Source of the DNA: Zooshikella sp050749885
GTDB taxonomy: Bacteria > Pseudomonadota > Gammaproteobacteria > Pseudomonadales > Zooshikellaceae
NCBI RefSeq assembly: GCF_050749885.1
Contig: NZ_JBOIUB010000006.1
Span: 124,001-188,000 of the forward strand
Reading direction: 5' to 3'
Length of the DNA: 64,000 bases
In this document: one piece after another, positions 45,685 through 55,498 of the stretch
Layout of the letters: the number at the start of each line of letters is the position of its first letter
Numbering within the stretch: position 1 is the stretch's first letter
Notes under the pieces: generated by a model
Seen by the model: the letters and a program-made list of their open reading frames with translations, nothing else
Told to the model about the DNA's origin: nothing
Database searches by the model: none
Translations under genes and position numbers: made by a program

Positions 45685-46290
45685 TTATTTTGGATTAGAT
45701 TTTTTAACGAATTTTGTCAGAATTACTATTTGCTGCCCATTCACTCGGCCTTCAATATGTTCTGGGTTATCTGCAACCAAAGAAATTCCTCGTACAACAG
45801 TTCCACGCTTAGCGGTAAAATTAGCTCCTTTCACATTCAAATCTTTCACTAAGGTAACATTGTCTCCCGCTTCTAATAGTGCACCATTACTATCTATGTG
45901 CTTCACAGCCTCTTCTGAGAATGCGCCTTCTCCCGTCTGCTTTGCCCAAGCCAGGGTTTCATCATCCAGGTACAACATATCCAATAAGTCCTGAGGCCAA
46001 CCTTCGCCACTTAAACGTGTTAACATTCTCCATGCCACAACCTGGACAGCGGGTACTTGGCTCCACATACTCTCATTAAGGCAATGCCAGTGATGCACAT
46101 TAATTTTTTCAGGGTCTTCCAACTGATCCGTGCAAGTACGACACGCAAGTAACGTGTCTTCAGGACTGTGAGTGGAGTTCGGTGGCACTTCGTAAACAGC
46201 TAAATCCTCTGAAGCGCCACAAAGCTCACATTTAGATTCACTACGTGCATATAATGTTTGTTCTGTATTCATGAATAACTCTGTCTTCAT
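45685..46290 (-). CDS. PhnA-domain zinc-ribbon protein
   Basis: A 201-residue protein. It starts with a zinc ribbon (C-E-L-C-G-A and later C-R-T-C), then H-H-W-H-C-L-N-E-S-M-W, and ends with the PhnA domain (D-S-N-G-A-L-L-E-A-G-D-N-V-T-L-V-K-D-L-N-V-K-G). The family is annotated as alkylphosphonate utilisation PhnA, but the wider family has no proven general role. An alternative start at 46272 would shorten it by six residues. Single gene. Confidence 0.9.
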   Translation of the reverse strand: MKTELFMNTEQTLYARSESKCELCGASEDLAVYEVPPNSTHSPEDTLLACRTCTDQLEDPEKINVHHWHCLNESMWSQVPAVQVVAWRMLTRLSGEGWPQDLLDMLYLDDETLAWAKQTGEGAFSEEAVKHIDSNGALLEAGDNVTLVKDLNVKGANFTAKRGTVVRGISLVADNPEHIEGRVNGQQIVILTKFVKKSNPK

Positions 46291-47015
46291 ATGTTATATG
46301 ACACTATTATAACGCGAATGCCCTCTGTATGGGATGGCAAAATCACTTTATATACTAAATCAAGCTATCAATTGAATGTTCTTTCTAGGCTAACCCTAAG
46401 TGGAATATCAATGGTAAACTTGGTTTATTCATTTACAGCTAAACAATTATTGAAACTTAATTGAGCTATTATCTTAACAAATAATAGCTTGAGCAGTGCT
46501 AAATCACCAACATACGAAAGAGTACTTTTCAATTTAAAATCAAATTCTTTTTTAATAATTATTACCAATCAATAATTATATATTTTTGTATAAAATACAA
46601 CCAACCATCTAACCAATCTTCAAAACTCAAAAAAATAATGATACATCCTTCAGCACAGGTATATTAATAAAAATTTGAATTCAATAGTTCTAAATTTTAT
46701 TAATAAAAACCCATCTAAAAAAGCAATGACTTTTTGATTATTTAACAGATAATGGCGTTTACGGATCATGCTTTACAGTGTAAAAAATCAAAAGGAAGTT
46801 ACGTATAAACACCTACAAAACCGATCAACTATTGGCAAAATGAATAACTTTATTACAAAATTTTTGTGGGGCTATTAAAATATAGGCATAATTACCTGTT
46901 TGTACTACATGATGAGTTACATCAAAATAACATTTAATAACCATTATATACTCTGCGACTTTCAATTTATTAATTCAAAAAGTCTTTATTCACTTAAGAA
47001 GTAAGGAAAAGAAGT
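46291..47015. other. AT-rich intergenic region
   Basis: 725 bases without a coding frame that looks real on either strand, and no long repeat. It contains AT-rich runs near 46540-46700. Promoters for the flanking divergent genes must lie here, but none could be assigned. Confidence 0.4.
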
Positions 47016-47198
47016 ATGAAATTTATTGGAATAATTCTGATTCTATTTGGATTGGTGGACTTAGTGGGTAGTTACTCTGGGTTTGATGTATGGGGAGAAA
47101 GTATTGGTATTCAACTTCCAGAAATCATTTGGAGGTTCTCTGCTTATATTGAATTAGGACTTGGATACTTCTTATTCAAAACCGGGTCTAGCTCCTAA
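47016..47198 (+). CDS. small two-TM membrane protein of 60 residues
   Basis: A 60-residue protein with a hydrophobic N-terminal segment (I-G-I-I-L-I-L-F-G-L-V-D-L-V-G) and a second one near the end (Y-I-E-L-G-L-G-Y-F-L-F). A strong TAAGGAAAAGAAGT precedes the ATG, which is the main reason to accept it. No family is recognised and it stands alone, although proteins of this size and shape often act as membrane-bound modulators. Confidence 0.6.
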   Translation: MKFIGIILILFGLVDLVGSYSGFDVWGESIGIQLPEIIWRFSAYIELGLGYFLFKTGSSS

Positions 47199-47514
47199 AC
47201 TACCCCATATCAACAACTCGCAAAACGTAACTACAAGCAAGTAAGCACAAAAACATAGGGCAACAGTTCCATTCTGGTTGCCCCTATCCCCTTCTTAGCG
47301 TTTATTGTCTACGCTCTTCTCCATCTTCCAATATAGGTATATTTACTTACCACTCCCTTAGCAACATAAAAGCAAATGCTTAAACTAGAGTAAACAAGGC
47401 CAATATTAAACATTCGTTTTAAACTTTTGAACCGTGTTGTTCAATTCTTCTTTACCACAATACTCTTAACTCTCTAAGATATTGTGGGTCGCTTATTCAT
47501 CATTTGGTAACAAC
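47199..47514. other. intergenic region, no feature seen
   Basis: 316 bases between the small membrane protein and the Nudix gene. It contains C- and T-rich stretches (CCCCTATCCCCTTCTT) but no clear hairpin or coding frame. Confidence 0.35.
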
Positions 47515-47934
47515 ATGCCTTCATGGTCAATTATCAGCAACAAAAAGAGTCAACTTCTTTTCATTCATAGATCATCTAAATCTTCAAGATCGCATCAATG
47601 GTGTTTTCCTGGTGGAGGAATAAAACCGAGCGAAACAGCTGAGCAAGCATGTATTAGAGAAACCAAGGAAGAAACTGGGCTAGATATTACTATTCGCGAT
47701 TTAATCGCTAATATAAAAGGCCATTATTACTTTAAATGCACACTAAAGGACGATCAACAAAAAATCACCTTAAAACAAAATGAAAGCGACAAATATATCT
47801 GGGTAGACCCCGCCAGACTTCTTGAAATTGGTATGATCATGGATTTCAAAAAAATTTATTTTGTTCTGAAAAAAGTTGGATACACAGTCGAGCTCACTGA
47901 ACAAGTAAAAAAATCACTCGAACTAAAAGCTTAA
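47515..47934 (+). CDS. Nudix hydrolase
   Basis: About 139 residues, with a complete Nudix box G-x5-E-x7-R-E-T-K-E-E-T-G-L beginning at the G of G-G-I-K-P-S-E. It hydrolyses a nucleoside diphosphate linked to some other group, and the box alone does not define the substrate. The ATG at 47515 is preferred because it gives the usual N-terminus before the first strand; a GTG at 47482 is in frame. Single gene. Confidence 0.88.
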   Translation: MPSWSIISNKKSQLLFIHRSSKSSRSHQWCFPGGGIKPSETAEQACIRETKEETGLDITIRDLIANIKGHYYFKCTLKDDQQKITLKQNESDKYIWVDPARLLEIGMIMDFKKIYFVLKKVGYTVELTEQVKKSLELKA

Positions 47935-48078
47935 AAAAGGTTACTTTTAATTGTTATGTATAATTAAATAATCGAATATTTAATTATCTCCACTACCATT
48001 GATATATACTGAGTGTAGTATCGTGGTTATATTGATAACTAAGCTATGACATAGTTTTTCTACAATTAATACTATCTC

Positions 48079-48813
48079 ATGAAAACTGTCACTCTGTGCT
48101 TTTTCTTACTAGCTAATATTGCACAAGCCAAAAGTACTATTGTAAATATTGGCTATGTTATTCATGGCCCACCTTTTCATCTTGCAGAAAAAGGCAAGTT
48201 AATTGGTGGTATTGTATTTGACATATCTAAAAATATTGCCCAAAAAGCAGGTTTAGTCCCAGTCTTTACTCAATTACCAACAAAACGTACTGATGAAATG
48301 TTAGTTAAAGGCAGTATCCAGATGTTATGCTTTCATAATCCTAAATGGTCATATCATCCTGATAAGCTTTTGTGGGGACCAGAAGTACTAAAACGTAAAG
48401 AGTTCTTCATCATCTCAAATAATACACCTGATTTAAAAAGCTATGATGATCTTAAAAGTAGATTTATTGGAACTCACTTAGGTTATCATTATAGCCCGAT
48501 GCTCACAAAGCTATTTGACACAGGTATTGCTAGTAGAATTAATAAGCAAAAAACATCTAGCCTATACAAATTACTACAGATGCAACGCGTTTATACCCTA
48601 ATTGACAACGAATACTCTTTTTATCACCGAGTTCGAACAGGTGATGCCGAAGGATTAAAACTCTCTTCTCTGATAGATAAGGAATATTCTTTACATTGTG
48701 CATTTAGCAAACATAACATCACGTTGACGAACTTATTACTTAAAGCAACCGAAATGATGATAGAAGATAGCTCATTCATCCATTTATTGAACAAATATAC
48801 CCAAAAAGAATAA
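48079..48813 (+). CDS. periplasmic substrate-binding protein, family 3-like
   Basis: A 244-residue protein with a short signal peptide (V-T-L-C-F-F-L-L-A-N-I-A-Q-A). The mature part begins V-N-I-G-Y-V-I-H-G-P-P-F and continues G-G-I-V-F-D-I-S-K-N-I-A, the SBP_bac_3 pattern, with C-F-H-N-P-K-W where a conserved D-G-x motif would normally be. This divergence suggests a sensor or an altered ligand. No transporter genes are adjacent. It is the fifth SBP-fold gene in the window. Confidence 0.75.
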   Translation: MKTVTLCFFLLANIAQAKSTIVNIGYVIHGPPFHLAEKGKLIGGIVFDISKNIAQKAGLVPVFTQLPTKRTDEMLVKGSIQMLCFHNPKWSYHPDKLLWGPEVLKRKEFFIISNNTPDLKSYDDLKSRFIGTHLGYHYSPMLTKLFDTGIASRINKQKTSSLYKLLQMQRVYTLIDNEYSFYHRVRTGDAEGLKLSSLIDKEYSLHCAFSKHNITLTNLLLKATEMMIEDSSFIHLLNKYTQKE

Positions 48814-49334
48814 AATTTTCATTGTTATACATATTCAGTATTATATTTTGTTGCTGTTTACTTACAAGAAGTAACCACTCTAAGTAATAGTTAATTGCTA
48901 TTAATATACACTGACTGATAGCAAACCATTTTAAGCGTTGGTGTGTTGATTTATCTATAGCAATTAGAGTTGTCGATAATATTGAAGACTCTAACTTAGA
49001 GACAAAGGGGTGGGCAAAGCTTCACATTTATATACATCAAGTTTCATACTATGCTTTAGAACAGTTAAAATAACTCTATCTACAATAACCTCATCGCGTT
49101 TAAGGATTCATTTCCATTAACATGCCACATGAAGTTCGTGAATAATTAAGTCAACTCCCATGAATCCTAATGTCACATCTAAACCTAAAATAATTTGGCA
49201 TGAAGTACAAAGTGGAAACCCAAAAAAGTTGGCATGTCATAATGAGGTCATATAGAAATACACGCTATCCCAAACGGGACATATCCATCACAGTAAACCC
49301 CTCATATCAAAGATGTGATAAAGGTCATCCATTT
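48814..49334. other. intergenic region, no feature seen
   Basis: 521 bases. The frame of the following gene is open from 49200, but its first 45 codons do not look like protein sequence and are best left non-coding. No hairpin or repeat was recognised. Confidence 0.35.
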
Positions 49335-50939
49335 ATGGGTCTTCTTGCAAAGCTAACTCTTATCAGCCTCATTAGTTTGAATTTTAGTGCTGCGCTAGCA
49401 AATCAAAAACAACTAATCGCTCATTCAAAAACAATGCAGCTCAGGATATATGCCACTGCAGAAGACAATGCAGTATGGTGCGGTGAACAAGTTAATATTC
49501 TCCTACAAGGCGAGTCAGCTAAGAGTTTTTCCAACACTACTAAAGTTCAGCAGCTATCTCAACGTTTAGGTATTTTGCTAAATACTAAAAAAGAAGAAAA
49601 TGACCCTACATTTTGTCCTGCAGTGAATACCGTCATCATCACAGCCAAAAAGCACAATGGTGTTGTAGCTTTTACAGGATTAGCCTCACGTAGCAAGAAT
49701 TGGCAACTTGAAATGAATACCCAGCCAATTCAAGAAACTTCTCCAAGCCACGAAGTCGTAGATCAGGCATCATCGGAACAATCCAGTTCAGAAAACAGCC
49801 TATGGGAACCGCCAAAATACCAAGAAGCATTATCCTACTTTGGTGTAAAAGACTATGAAATAAGCACTAAAGATCAACGCTGTAAAATTCGGATCCCACA
49901 GATCCCCACAGGGAAAGACCCCAGACTTCTTTACATTGAATACACTGGTTTAAGCTGTGACAGCAAACGGTTTGTTTATGGATTGGGAAAAGTAACTACT
50001 CATCAAACTGATGGCTATATTTTAAACCGGTTAAACGGTAAATTTGCTCATGGATTTCCTATTGATCCCCAGCTCAACCTAGCTCATTCCATTTTTTTAC
50101 ACCGCTTTCAGCTTCAACAACAACAGTATCTCTCCTTTTACCTTGGTAATGCGCCTAAACTTAAAGCACATTTTATTGGCTTACTTACTATGAATAACGG
50201 AGTATGGCACTTCAACCAACGAAAAGTTATTGTTGTATCCAGCCCAGAAATGGGTGAGAGTTCTACCCAACGCCAAGGCTTATTTAATGTAGCTGAAGCC
50301 TTACTCCGCAAAATAACAAGTAATGTAACTTCGTTTAACCTACTGGCCGTTAATAAGCTCACCTTCCCACTTGAAAATAATGAACACATTATCTTTCAAG
50401 TGACGGCAACTAAAGATAGGGATAATTGGCTTGAAGAAAATTTTTCTGAAAAACTGATCTCATCGGATAGCTCCGAACGTAAGCCACTACCTACACCGCA
50501 GGAAGGTGCAATTTCTTCATTAATTCGACAAGATACTCAAATGTTACGCAATGCGGATTTTGCAACCAAACTCACTTATCTATTTCCTAAAGCGGATCAA
50601 TTAGGTAACCCCTTAGAGGCTGCCGCAACATCTTTATTAGAGAAAAAACCTATTCCTGTCTTCAATCTAGTTCATATCGACAGCACTGATACTAATAAAT
50701 CAACTACAGATTGGCCTTATTTAATGCACATAACTAACCATCCAGCACTAACTAAACCAGGCTGGTACTTATTATGGGCACAAGTTACTGGCAACTCAAA
50801 AATAAAAGCGAGTAACCACTTTCTGATTCCACAACTAGAAGTAAAAAAAGTTGCTGCATGTAAACAGGAAAAATGTGCCGAATTTAATGACGTGACTCAG
50901 CTAGTTTTAAAACGCTATAACATTGACGAGTGGCAGTAA
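49335..50939 (+). CDS. exported protein of about 534 residues, unrecognised
   Basis: The ATG at 49335 begins a good signal peptide (L-L-A-K-L-T-L-I-S-L-I-S-L-N-F-S, cleavage near A-L-A-N) and has an AAAGG in front. An upstream ATG at 49200 would bury it, so 49335 is preferred. The mature protein is beta-rich with scattered cysteines (W-C-G-E, F-C-P, C-K-I-R, C-D-S-K and a final C-K-Q-E-K-C). The part around G-K-D-P-R-L-L-Y-I-E-Y may be one domain. No family is recognised. The stop is followed by the AsmA/DUF945-like gene 11 bases on, so the two make an operon. Confidence 0.65.
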   Translation: MGLLAKLTLISLISLNFSAALANQKQLIAHSKTMQLRIYATAEDNAVWCGEQVNILLQGESAKSFSNTTKVQQLSQRLGILLNTKKEENDPTFCPAVNTVIITAKKHNGVVAFTGLASRSKNWQLEMNTQPIQETSPSHEVVDQASSEQSSSENSLWEPPKYQEALSYFGVKDYEISTKDQRCKIRIPQIPTGKDPRLLYIEYTGLSCDSKRFVYGLGKVTTHQTDGYILNRLNGKFAHGFPIDPQLNLAHSIFLHRFQLQQQQYLSFYLGNAPKLKAHFIGLLTMNNGVWHFNQRKVIVVSSPEMGESSTQRQGLFNVAEALLRKITSNVTSFNLLAVNKLTFPLENNEHIIFQVTATKDRDNWLEENFSEKLISSDSSERKPLPTPQEGAISSLIRQDTQMLRNADFATKLTYLFPKADQLGNPLEAAATSLLEKKPIPVFNLVHIDSTDTNKSTTDWPYLMHITNHPALTKPGWYLLWAQVTGNSKIKASNHFLIPQLEVKKVAACKQEKCAEFNDVTQLVLKRYNIDEWQ

Positions 50940-50950
50940 TAGGAGCTGTA

Positions 50951-51922
50951 ATGAATCGCTTTTTAAAAGTTACAGTTATTGCTATTGTAACCCTGAGCCT
51001 CATCATTGGTGGCTGGTTCTATCTTCAACTTAGTGCAGAGAAACGCTTGATAGCTCAGCTTGAAAAACTTCAATTACTTGATGATTTTCAATATGATCAT
51101 GCGTTCTACAATCCACTTACTCAATCAATGACCCTTCTTAACCCAACAATTACATACGAGGTTAAAGGGAAACCTCTCACGATTAATGTTGAATCAGTTT
51201 CAACCACATTAGTGACAATTCAAGAGCCAGAAGACTGGTATACAGGTACACTAACAATTGAAGGTTATAATGTAGATTTCATTAATCATTTAAACCTTTT
51301 AATTCCTCCCGATCACCCTGCTCGCCCCACACTAAGAGTACTCATTGCAATGGGTTACCAACATCAGCCCATGAACTTAGCTATTGACTGGGAATACACT
51401 CCTGAACTTGATAGCGTTGAAATTCATTCACAATTACAAATTGATTCCCTTGGTTCATTAATCTCAGATACAACATTCGACAGGCTTCGCCTCGCTAGAA
51501 AAGAACTTCAGCAAATAGGGGTATCAATTTTATCTGGAAATACATCATTACCTTATGACTTAACCAACCAGCGATTAGGTAGCCTACGAGTTCAGCATAT
51601 TGATTTACAATTCGAAGATCGTGGTTTGTTATCTCGTATTAAGGAATGGCATAAACTTACCTTGCAGTCTACTCCAGATACTGAACCTACATCACTGGTT
51701 AACGAAGTTCAAAATAATCAGTGGTTACAAGATCTACAAAGACAAGGGCTCTCTAAGACTGTAGCCCAAGAATGGTTAGATGCTTTTAGTAATTTTGTTG
51801 AAACAACCGGTATCTTAAAAGTCAACACACAAATTGAAAGACCCGTAAGCTTAAGAACACTGAGTAAACAGCATTCTTGGCAAAATATCACAACAATGCT
51901 TCACCTTTCTGTAGAGTCATAA
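50951..51922 (+). CDS. inner-membrane-anchored protein with large periplasmic domain (DUF945/AsmA-like topology)
   Basis: A 323-residue protein. A single N-terminal TM segment (T-V-I-A-I-V-T-L-S-L-I-I-G-G-W-F-Y-L-Q-L) is followed by a periplasmic beta-rich region (I-T-Y-E-V-K-G-K-P-L-T-I-N-V). The pattern is like DUF945/YdgA or AsmA-type proteins, but homology is not proven. The ATG at 50951 has a strong TAGGAG eight bases ahead and is preferred over a GTG at 50930 inside the previous gene. It probably acts with the exported protein before it. Confidence 0.6.
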   Translation: MNRFLKVTVIAIVTLSLIIGGWFYLQLSAEKRLIAQLEKLQLLDDFQYDHAFYNPLTQSMTLLNPTITYEVKGKPLTINVESVSTTLVTIQEPEDWYTGTLTIEGYNVDFINHLNLLIPPDHPARPTLRVLIAMGYQHQPMNLAIDWEYTPELDSVEIHSQLQIDSLGSLISDTTFDRLRLARKELQQIGVSILSGNTSLPYDLTNQRLGSLRVQHIDLQFEDRGLLSRIKEWHKLTLQSTPDTEPTSLVNEVQNNQWLQDLQRQGLSKTVAQEWLDAFSNFVETTGILKVNTQIERPVSLRTLSKQHSWQNITTMLHLSVES

Positions 51923-52114
51923 GTAATATTACACTCATTTAAAAGTAACCAAGAATTTGGATGAGGAGAGTTGTATAAAACTAATCAAATATTAAAGTCA
52001 ATACAGTTAAAATATAGGAAGTTTAGGGTATAAAAAATTACATCCGTATATTATTTATACCCTATCAAATCTATTATTCACTTACCGCAAAACCTTTATA
52101 AAAACAATACTGCG

Positions 52115-52549
52115 TTATAATGTATTATTATCATTTTCGGATGCATTTAGCATACGTTTCTTCTTTACAATTATTCTTGGTTGAGAGATATTTTTTTCAA
52201 CCTTATCATAGTTATATTCAGTTTTATCATAATAATTATTATAATTTGACTGCTGATGTAACATATAAGGATGACGTACTGTTTGCCTTGTTGGCGCAGT
52301 ATTGTTATTACGGGGAGCTTCTACTTTTTTATGCTTGTAGGACTTAACTCGACGGAAATAATCCTTGATATCCTTTTCAATTTCTTCTTTCCCTTCATAA
52401 ATTTCCAGCCGTTTTACTGGAACCTCATCCGGAGCAAAAATTTTTGTCTTCACATGAACCTTATTTTTATAGTATTCAGGCTCAAACTCAATCCTTATAT
52501 CATCGCCAATACAAATGGCATGGCCTTTTTTAATCGTCAACTTTAACAT
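52115..52549 (-). CDS. CsrA-like RNA-binding protein with a long basic C-terminal extension
   Basis: A 144-residue protein. The first 60 residues align by eye to CsrA/RsmA: M-L-K-L-T-I-K-K-G-H against M-L-I-L-T-R-R-V-G-E, then I-G-D-D, A-P-D-E-V-P-V-K-R-L-E-I-Y. The key RNA-contacting Arg of V-H-R is kept as R47, shifted by a three-residue insertion, while the R6-R7 pair has become I6-K7. Canonical CsrA ends near residue 60, but here a polar, lysine- and asparagine/tyrosine-rich tail of about 80 residues follows (N-Y-N-N-Y-Y-D). CsrA controls translation by binding GGA in mRNA leaders. Single gene. Confidence 0.75.
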   Translation of the reverse strand: MLKLTIKKGHAICIGDDIRIEFEPEYYKNKVHVKTKIFAPDEVPVKRLEIYEGKEEIEKDIKDYFRRVKSYKHKKVEAPRNNNTAPTRQTVRHPYMLHQQSNYNNYYDKTEYNYDKVEKNISQPRIIVKKKRMLNASENDNNTL

Positions 52550-53234
52550 GAAAAAATTCTCATACTGCCTGCTAATAGTCCATTAAAATGATGTTCTAAC
52601 CAAGTTAGTTAGTGGTTCTAAAGTAAACTCTCTATCCCCTAGTAGATGTTCTTAAAAACTACTATTTCCAAAGCTACAGCAACTACATTTTTCGTTTTAC
52701 ATTGATGTAATGTCTTCTTGACGAATCTTGATCAAGGATTTCCTGAAATGAGAAGCTCAATAACGTCCAAACCATGACAATGCATCAGCTGGATGCTCAT
52801 ATCCTAAAAATTTGTTCCTCACCAAATACCGCGCATATCCATTGTGAAGACATAAACATCTGTAAACACTTCAGGATGAAGCGACACCCCTATAAGATTT
52901 GCCATTCAGCTCCCACTTATTAGAAGCCTACCCTTCTTCAACTAGGTCAGTGTAATGTTAAAATAACCAAAATAAGCGGTAAGACTACCTTAAAACGGAC
53001 AACTGAAGAGGCAATACTTCACAATTTAACTATTTGTTATAGGGAAAAATGAACTCAATTAGCGTTACATCGAGTAAAACGGTGTTGAGGGATATAAATA
53101 CAAAAAAATAACTTGAACGCCATCACATTTACTTATTCCTGATTGAGGACAGGTTATATTATCATTGTTACCCCATCCTCGAAGTGTATCAAGCAAAGTG
53201 ACTATGGATAAGTCAGTATAAAGTAGAGGTTAGC
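52550..53234. other. intergenic region, possible decayed coding sequence on the minus strand
   Basis: 685 bases with no intact gene. Between about 52720 and 52910 short minus-strand frames look protein-like (for example L-H-P-E-V-F-T-D-V-Y-V-F-T) but are broken by stops, as in a decayed gene. Nothing else was recognised. Confidence 0.3.
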
Positions 53235-53969
53235 CTATTGACTTTCACTTTCTGCCTTTGCTTGATCATTACTTTTTTCAATTGTTGCTAAAATATTCTG
53301 AAGACCTTTCTCGTCCCCATTAATTAATGCAATAACTAACTTTTCTTTTGGTCGATCGGCACGTGTTACGTAGACATTAATTTCATCAAGTTGACTATCC
53401 ATATCATATCGCCGTTGATAAGCATTAATATCTCCTCTTCTGTAAATCACAGCATCCTTCAAACCCAGAGATTTTGTAAAAAAAGCCAGTCGATATAAAA
53501 GTTTTTCATATTTATCATTTGGTTCTTGATCAGGTTCTTTTTCTGTAAAAGCTATCTCATACTGCCTGATTGGGTGATACTTGGAACCACGTTTAATTAC
53601 ATCATCAGGTATCAATGATTGCTTTGTACTATATGCTCCGGCCTGTTCCCTTATCAGCAGTAAAGTATAGTCTGGATATTTAATCTCAAACTGCTGAAGC
53701 GACTTATCATAGTGTTTCTTAATATAATCTTTAGGAATTTTTAGCGAAAATAACTCCATATCAATTTTTTCAGGACCTTCATTGTTTTGTTCTATTTTTT
53801 TGTCTCGTACAGGCCAATCTTTTGCCTTAACCTCAATATTACACCATTTATTTCCAGTGCATGATTTCATAATAGGTGGAGGCTCGATTTCTTCAGCTAC
53901 TGTATTAATTACAGGAAAACTTGCTAGCAAACTTATTGTAAGCCATGTATATGTGTAGTGTTTAAGCAT
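53235..53969 (-). CDS. secreted protein of 244 residues, unrecognised
   Basis: An N-terminal signal peptide (Y-T-W-L-T-I-S-L-L-A-S-F-P-V-I-N-T-V-A-E) is followed by a mature protein rich in lysine, aspartate and glutamate, with one close pair of cysteines (S-C-T-G-N-K-W-C). It has regular alpha/beta alternation (Y-D-K-S-L-Q-Q-F-E-I-K-Y-P-D-Y-T-L-L-L-I). No family is recognised. Single gene between long spacers. Confidence 0.6.
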   Translation of the reverse strand: MLKHYTYTWLTISLLASFPVINTVAEEIEPPPIMKSCTGNKWCNIEVKAKDWPVRDKKIEQNNEGPEKIDMELFSLKIPKDYIKKHYDKSLQQFEIKYPDYTLLLIREQAGAYSTKQSLIPDDVIKRGSKYHPIRQYEIAFTEKEPDQEPNDKYEKLLYRLAFFTKSLGLKDAVIYRRGDINAYQRRYDMDSQLDEINVYVTRADRPKEKLVIALINGDEKGLQNILATIEKSNDQAKAESESQ

Positions 53970-54390
53970 GTGTTTTCAAGCCTGAAAGAAGTTAAAAAAT
54001 AATACCAAGACTTAGTAAGTATAAAAGTATTCCAATGACTAGTTATCATCGTTGCTCAGTATGTATATTAAAGTACTGAAACTAATCTGTATTGTGTTTT
54101 AAACAGACAACACATTAATATACAAGTTTCAATATACCCATAACGAAGATTTTAAGTGGGACTAGTCTGATGTAGCAATGATAGTTGTTTTTAAAGATTA
54201 TCAGAACCGCTAAATGGTGAAGCATCAGAGCAAGTCAGCTGCAGCAAAACTTGTACGAGGGTTATTTGTGAAGGGTATATGAATCTTTAAATAAACTGAC
54301 CTGATCAGTTAAAATCAGACCTATAAATAGAGAGAAAGTGAGGTTAGATGCGTGATTTACATCTAACCTGGGGGAGTAAGAAGCTAAATA
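53970..54390. other. intergenic region with hairpins and a dispersed-repeat motif
   Basis: 421 bases. It contains the terminator hairpin at 54342-54368 and CGAGGGTTATTTGTGAAG at 54256-54273, which is shared with 33640-33657 apart from one base. No coding frame. Confidence 0.4.
54342..54368 (-). terminator. terminator of the DUF2333 operon
   Basis: GGTTAGATG / CATCTAACC, a perfect 9-bp stem with a nine-base loop, 23 bases beyond the stop of the DUF2333 gene. On the minus strand it is followed by TCACTTTCTCTCTATTTAT, a pyrimidine-rich tail that fits an intrinsic terminator. Confidence 0.6.
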
Positions 54391-55446
54391 TTAGCCCTTT
54401 TGCAGCAAGCTACTAAGCTGAATTAAAGCAGCATTCGCACGGGAAATATAGGATGCCATCACTAGTGAGTGATTGGCTAAAAAGCCAAAACCACTACCAT
54501 TTAAAATTACAGGACTCCAAATAACTTCTTGTGTTGCTTCTAGTTCACGAATAATCTGCCTCAGGCTAATAACAGCCTTTTTCTTTTCTAAAATATCTGC
54601 AAAATCTGTTTCAATTGCACGTAAAAAGTGTATTAAAGCCCAAGCTGTGCCTCTGGCTTCAAAAAATACATTATCAATTTCAAGCCAAGGTGTTTTCACC
54701 TCCAGCAGCTCTTTTTTGTATGTTGATTGCTTTGCTCCTGGCTCTCCTTCTAAGTCAGTATTCAGTCTATCCTTACCAACACTTGCACTCAGTCTTTGAG
54801 ATAAGCTTCCTAAACGTGTCTCCACATCAGCTAACCAGTCTCTCAAGTTATCTGCTCGCGCATAAAACTGTGCATTCTGGTCTTTTGAATCTGCCAACCG
54901 CTGAAGATAAGCATCAAGCTTTTTAAGTCCTTTTTTATATTCCTTTTCTGAAGATGGCAGCATAAAGCTACGATGATCAAATGAAAATTGAGGCTCAGCA
55001 ATGGCCAGGTCCTTGTCTTCAACAGACTGCGATTGAGAACGACTGAATGATTTACGCATAGCTCTAGATAAATCACGAACTTGTACTAACACACCAAATT
55101 CCCAGCTTGGCATGTTATCCATCATCACACTAGGAGGCATCACGTCATTTGACAGAAAGCCTCCTGGTTTATTTAAAAGGGTTTCAATAACATGTTTAAG
55201 GGTATAGGTTGTGACATACCCAGTAACAACTTGATTACCTTGTTGTTCTGCATAGTTTTTTGCAGCAATATCAACATCAAATAAATCTGGCTCAGAGTTC
55301 CAGATAAAACCCAAAATCAAAATAGGCAAGACTAGCACTACACCAATAATCGCAACGATTTTACCTAAGCGTCCTTTGCCAAATAACCTCAGCTTTTCAC
55401 AAGCAGTGAAAAATGCATCCTTTATGCTGTCAAGTACCATAATCAC
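54391..55446 (-). CDS. DUF2333 family inner-membrane protein
   Basis: A 351-residue protein. A cytoplasmic start is followed by one TM segment (I-V-A-I-I-G-V-V-L-V-L-P-I-L-I-L-G-F-I-W) and a long helical periplasmic region. The pattern N-K-P-G-G-F-L-S-N-D and the later A-R-G-T-A-W-A-L-I-H-F-L-R-A-I are typical of DUF2333, a gammaproteobacterial family of unknown function. It lies 52 bases after the lipoprotein gene on the same strand and ends in a clear terminator. Confidence 0.9.
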   Translation of the reverse strand: MIMVLDSIKDAFFTACEKLRLFGKGRLGKIVAIIGVVLVLPILILGFIWNSEPDLFDVDIAAKNYAEQQGNQVVTGYVTTYTLKHVIETLLNKPGGFLSNDVMPPSVMMDNMPSWEFGVLVQVRDLSRAMRKSFSRSQSQSVEDKDLAIAEPQFSFDHRSFMLPSSEKEYKKGLKKLDAYLQRLADSKDQNAQFYARADNLRDWLADVETRLGSLSQRLSASVGKDRLNTDLEGEPGAKQSTYKKELLEVKTPWLEIDNVFFEARGTAWALIHFLRAIETDFADILEKKKAVISLRQIIRELEATQEVIWSPVILNGSGFGFLANHSLVMASYISRANAALIQLSSLLQKG

Positions 55447-55498
55447 TCTCTAATTTAGTAATAGGTTTTCAGAATTATACTGCGTTCAATTTACTTTA

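Noticed and set aside
47482..47514. GTG start for the Nudix gene
   Set aside because: The added 11 residues do not resemble the start of the fold, and the ATG at 47515 gives the usual N-terminus.
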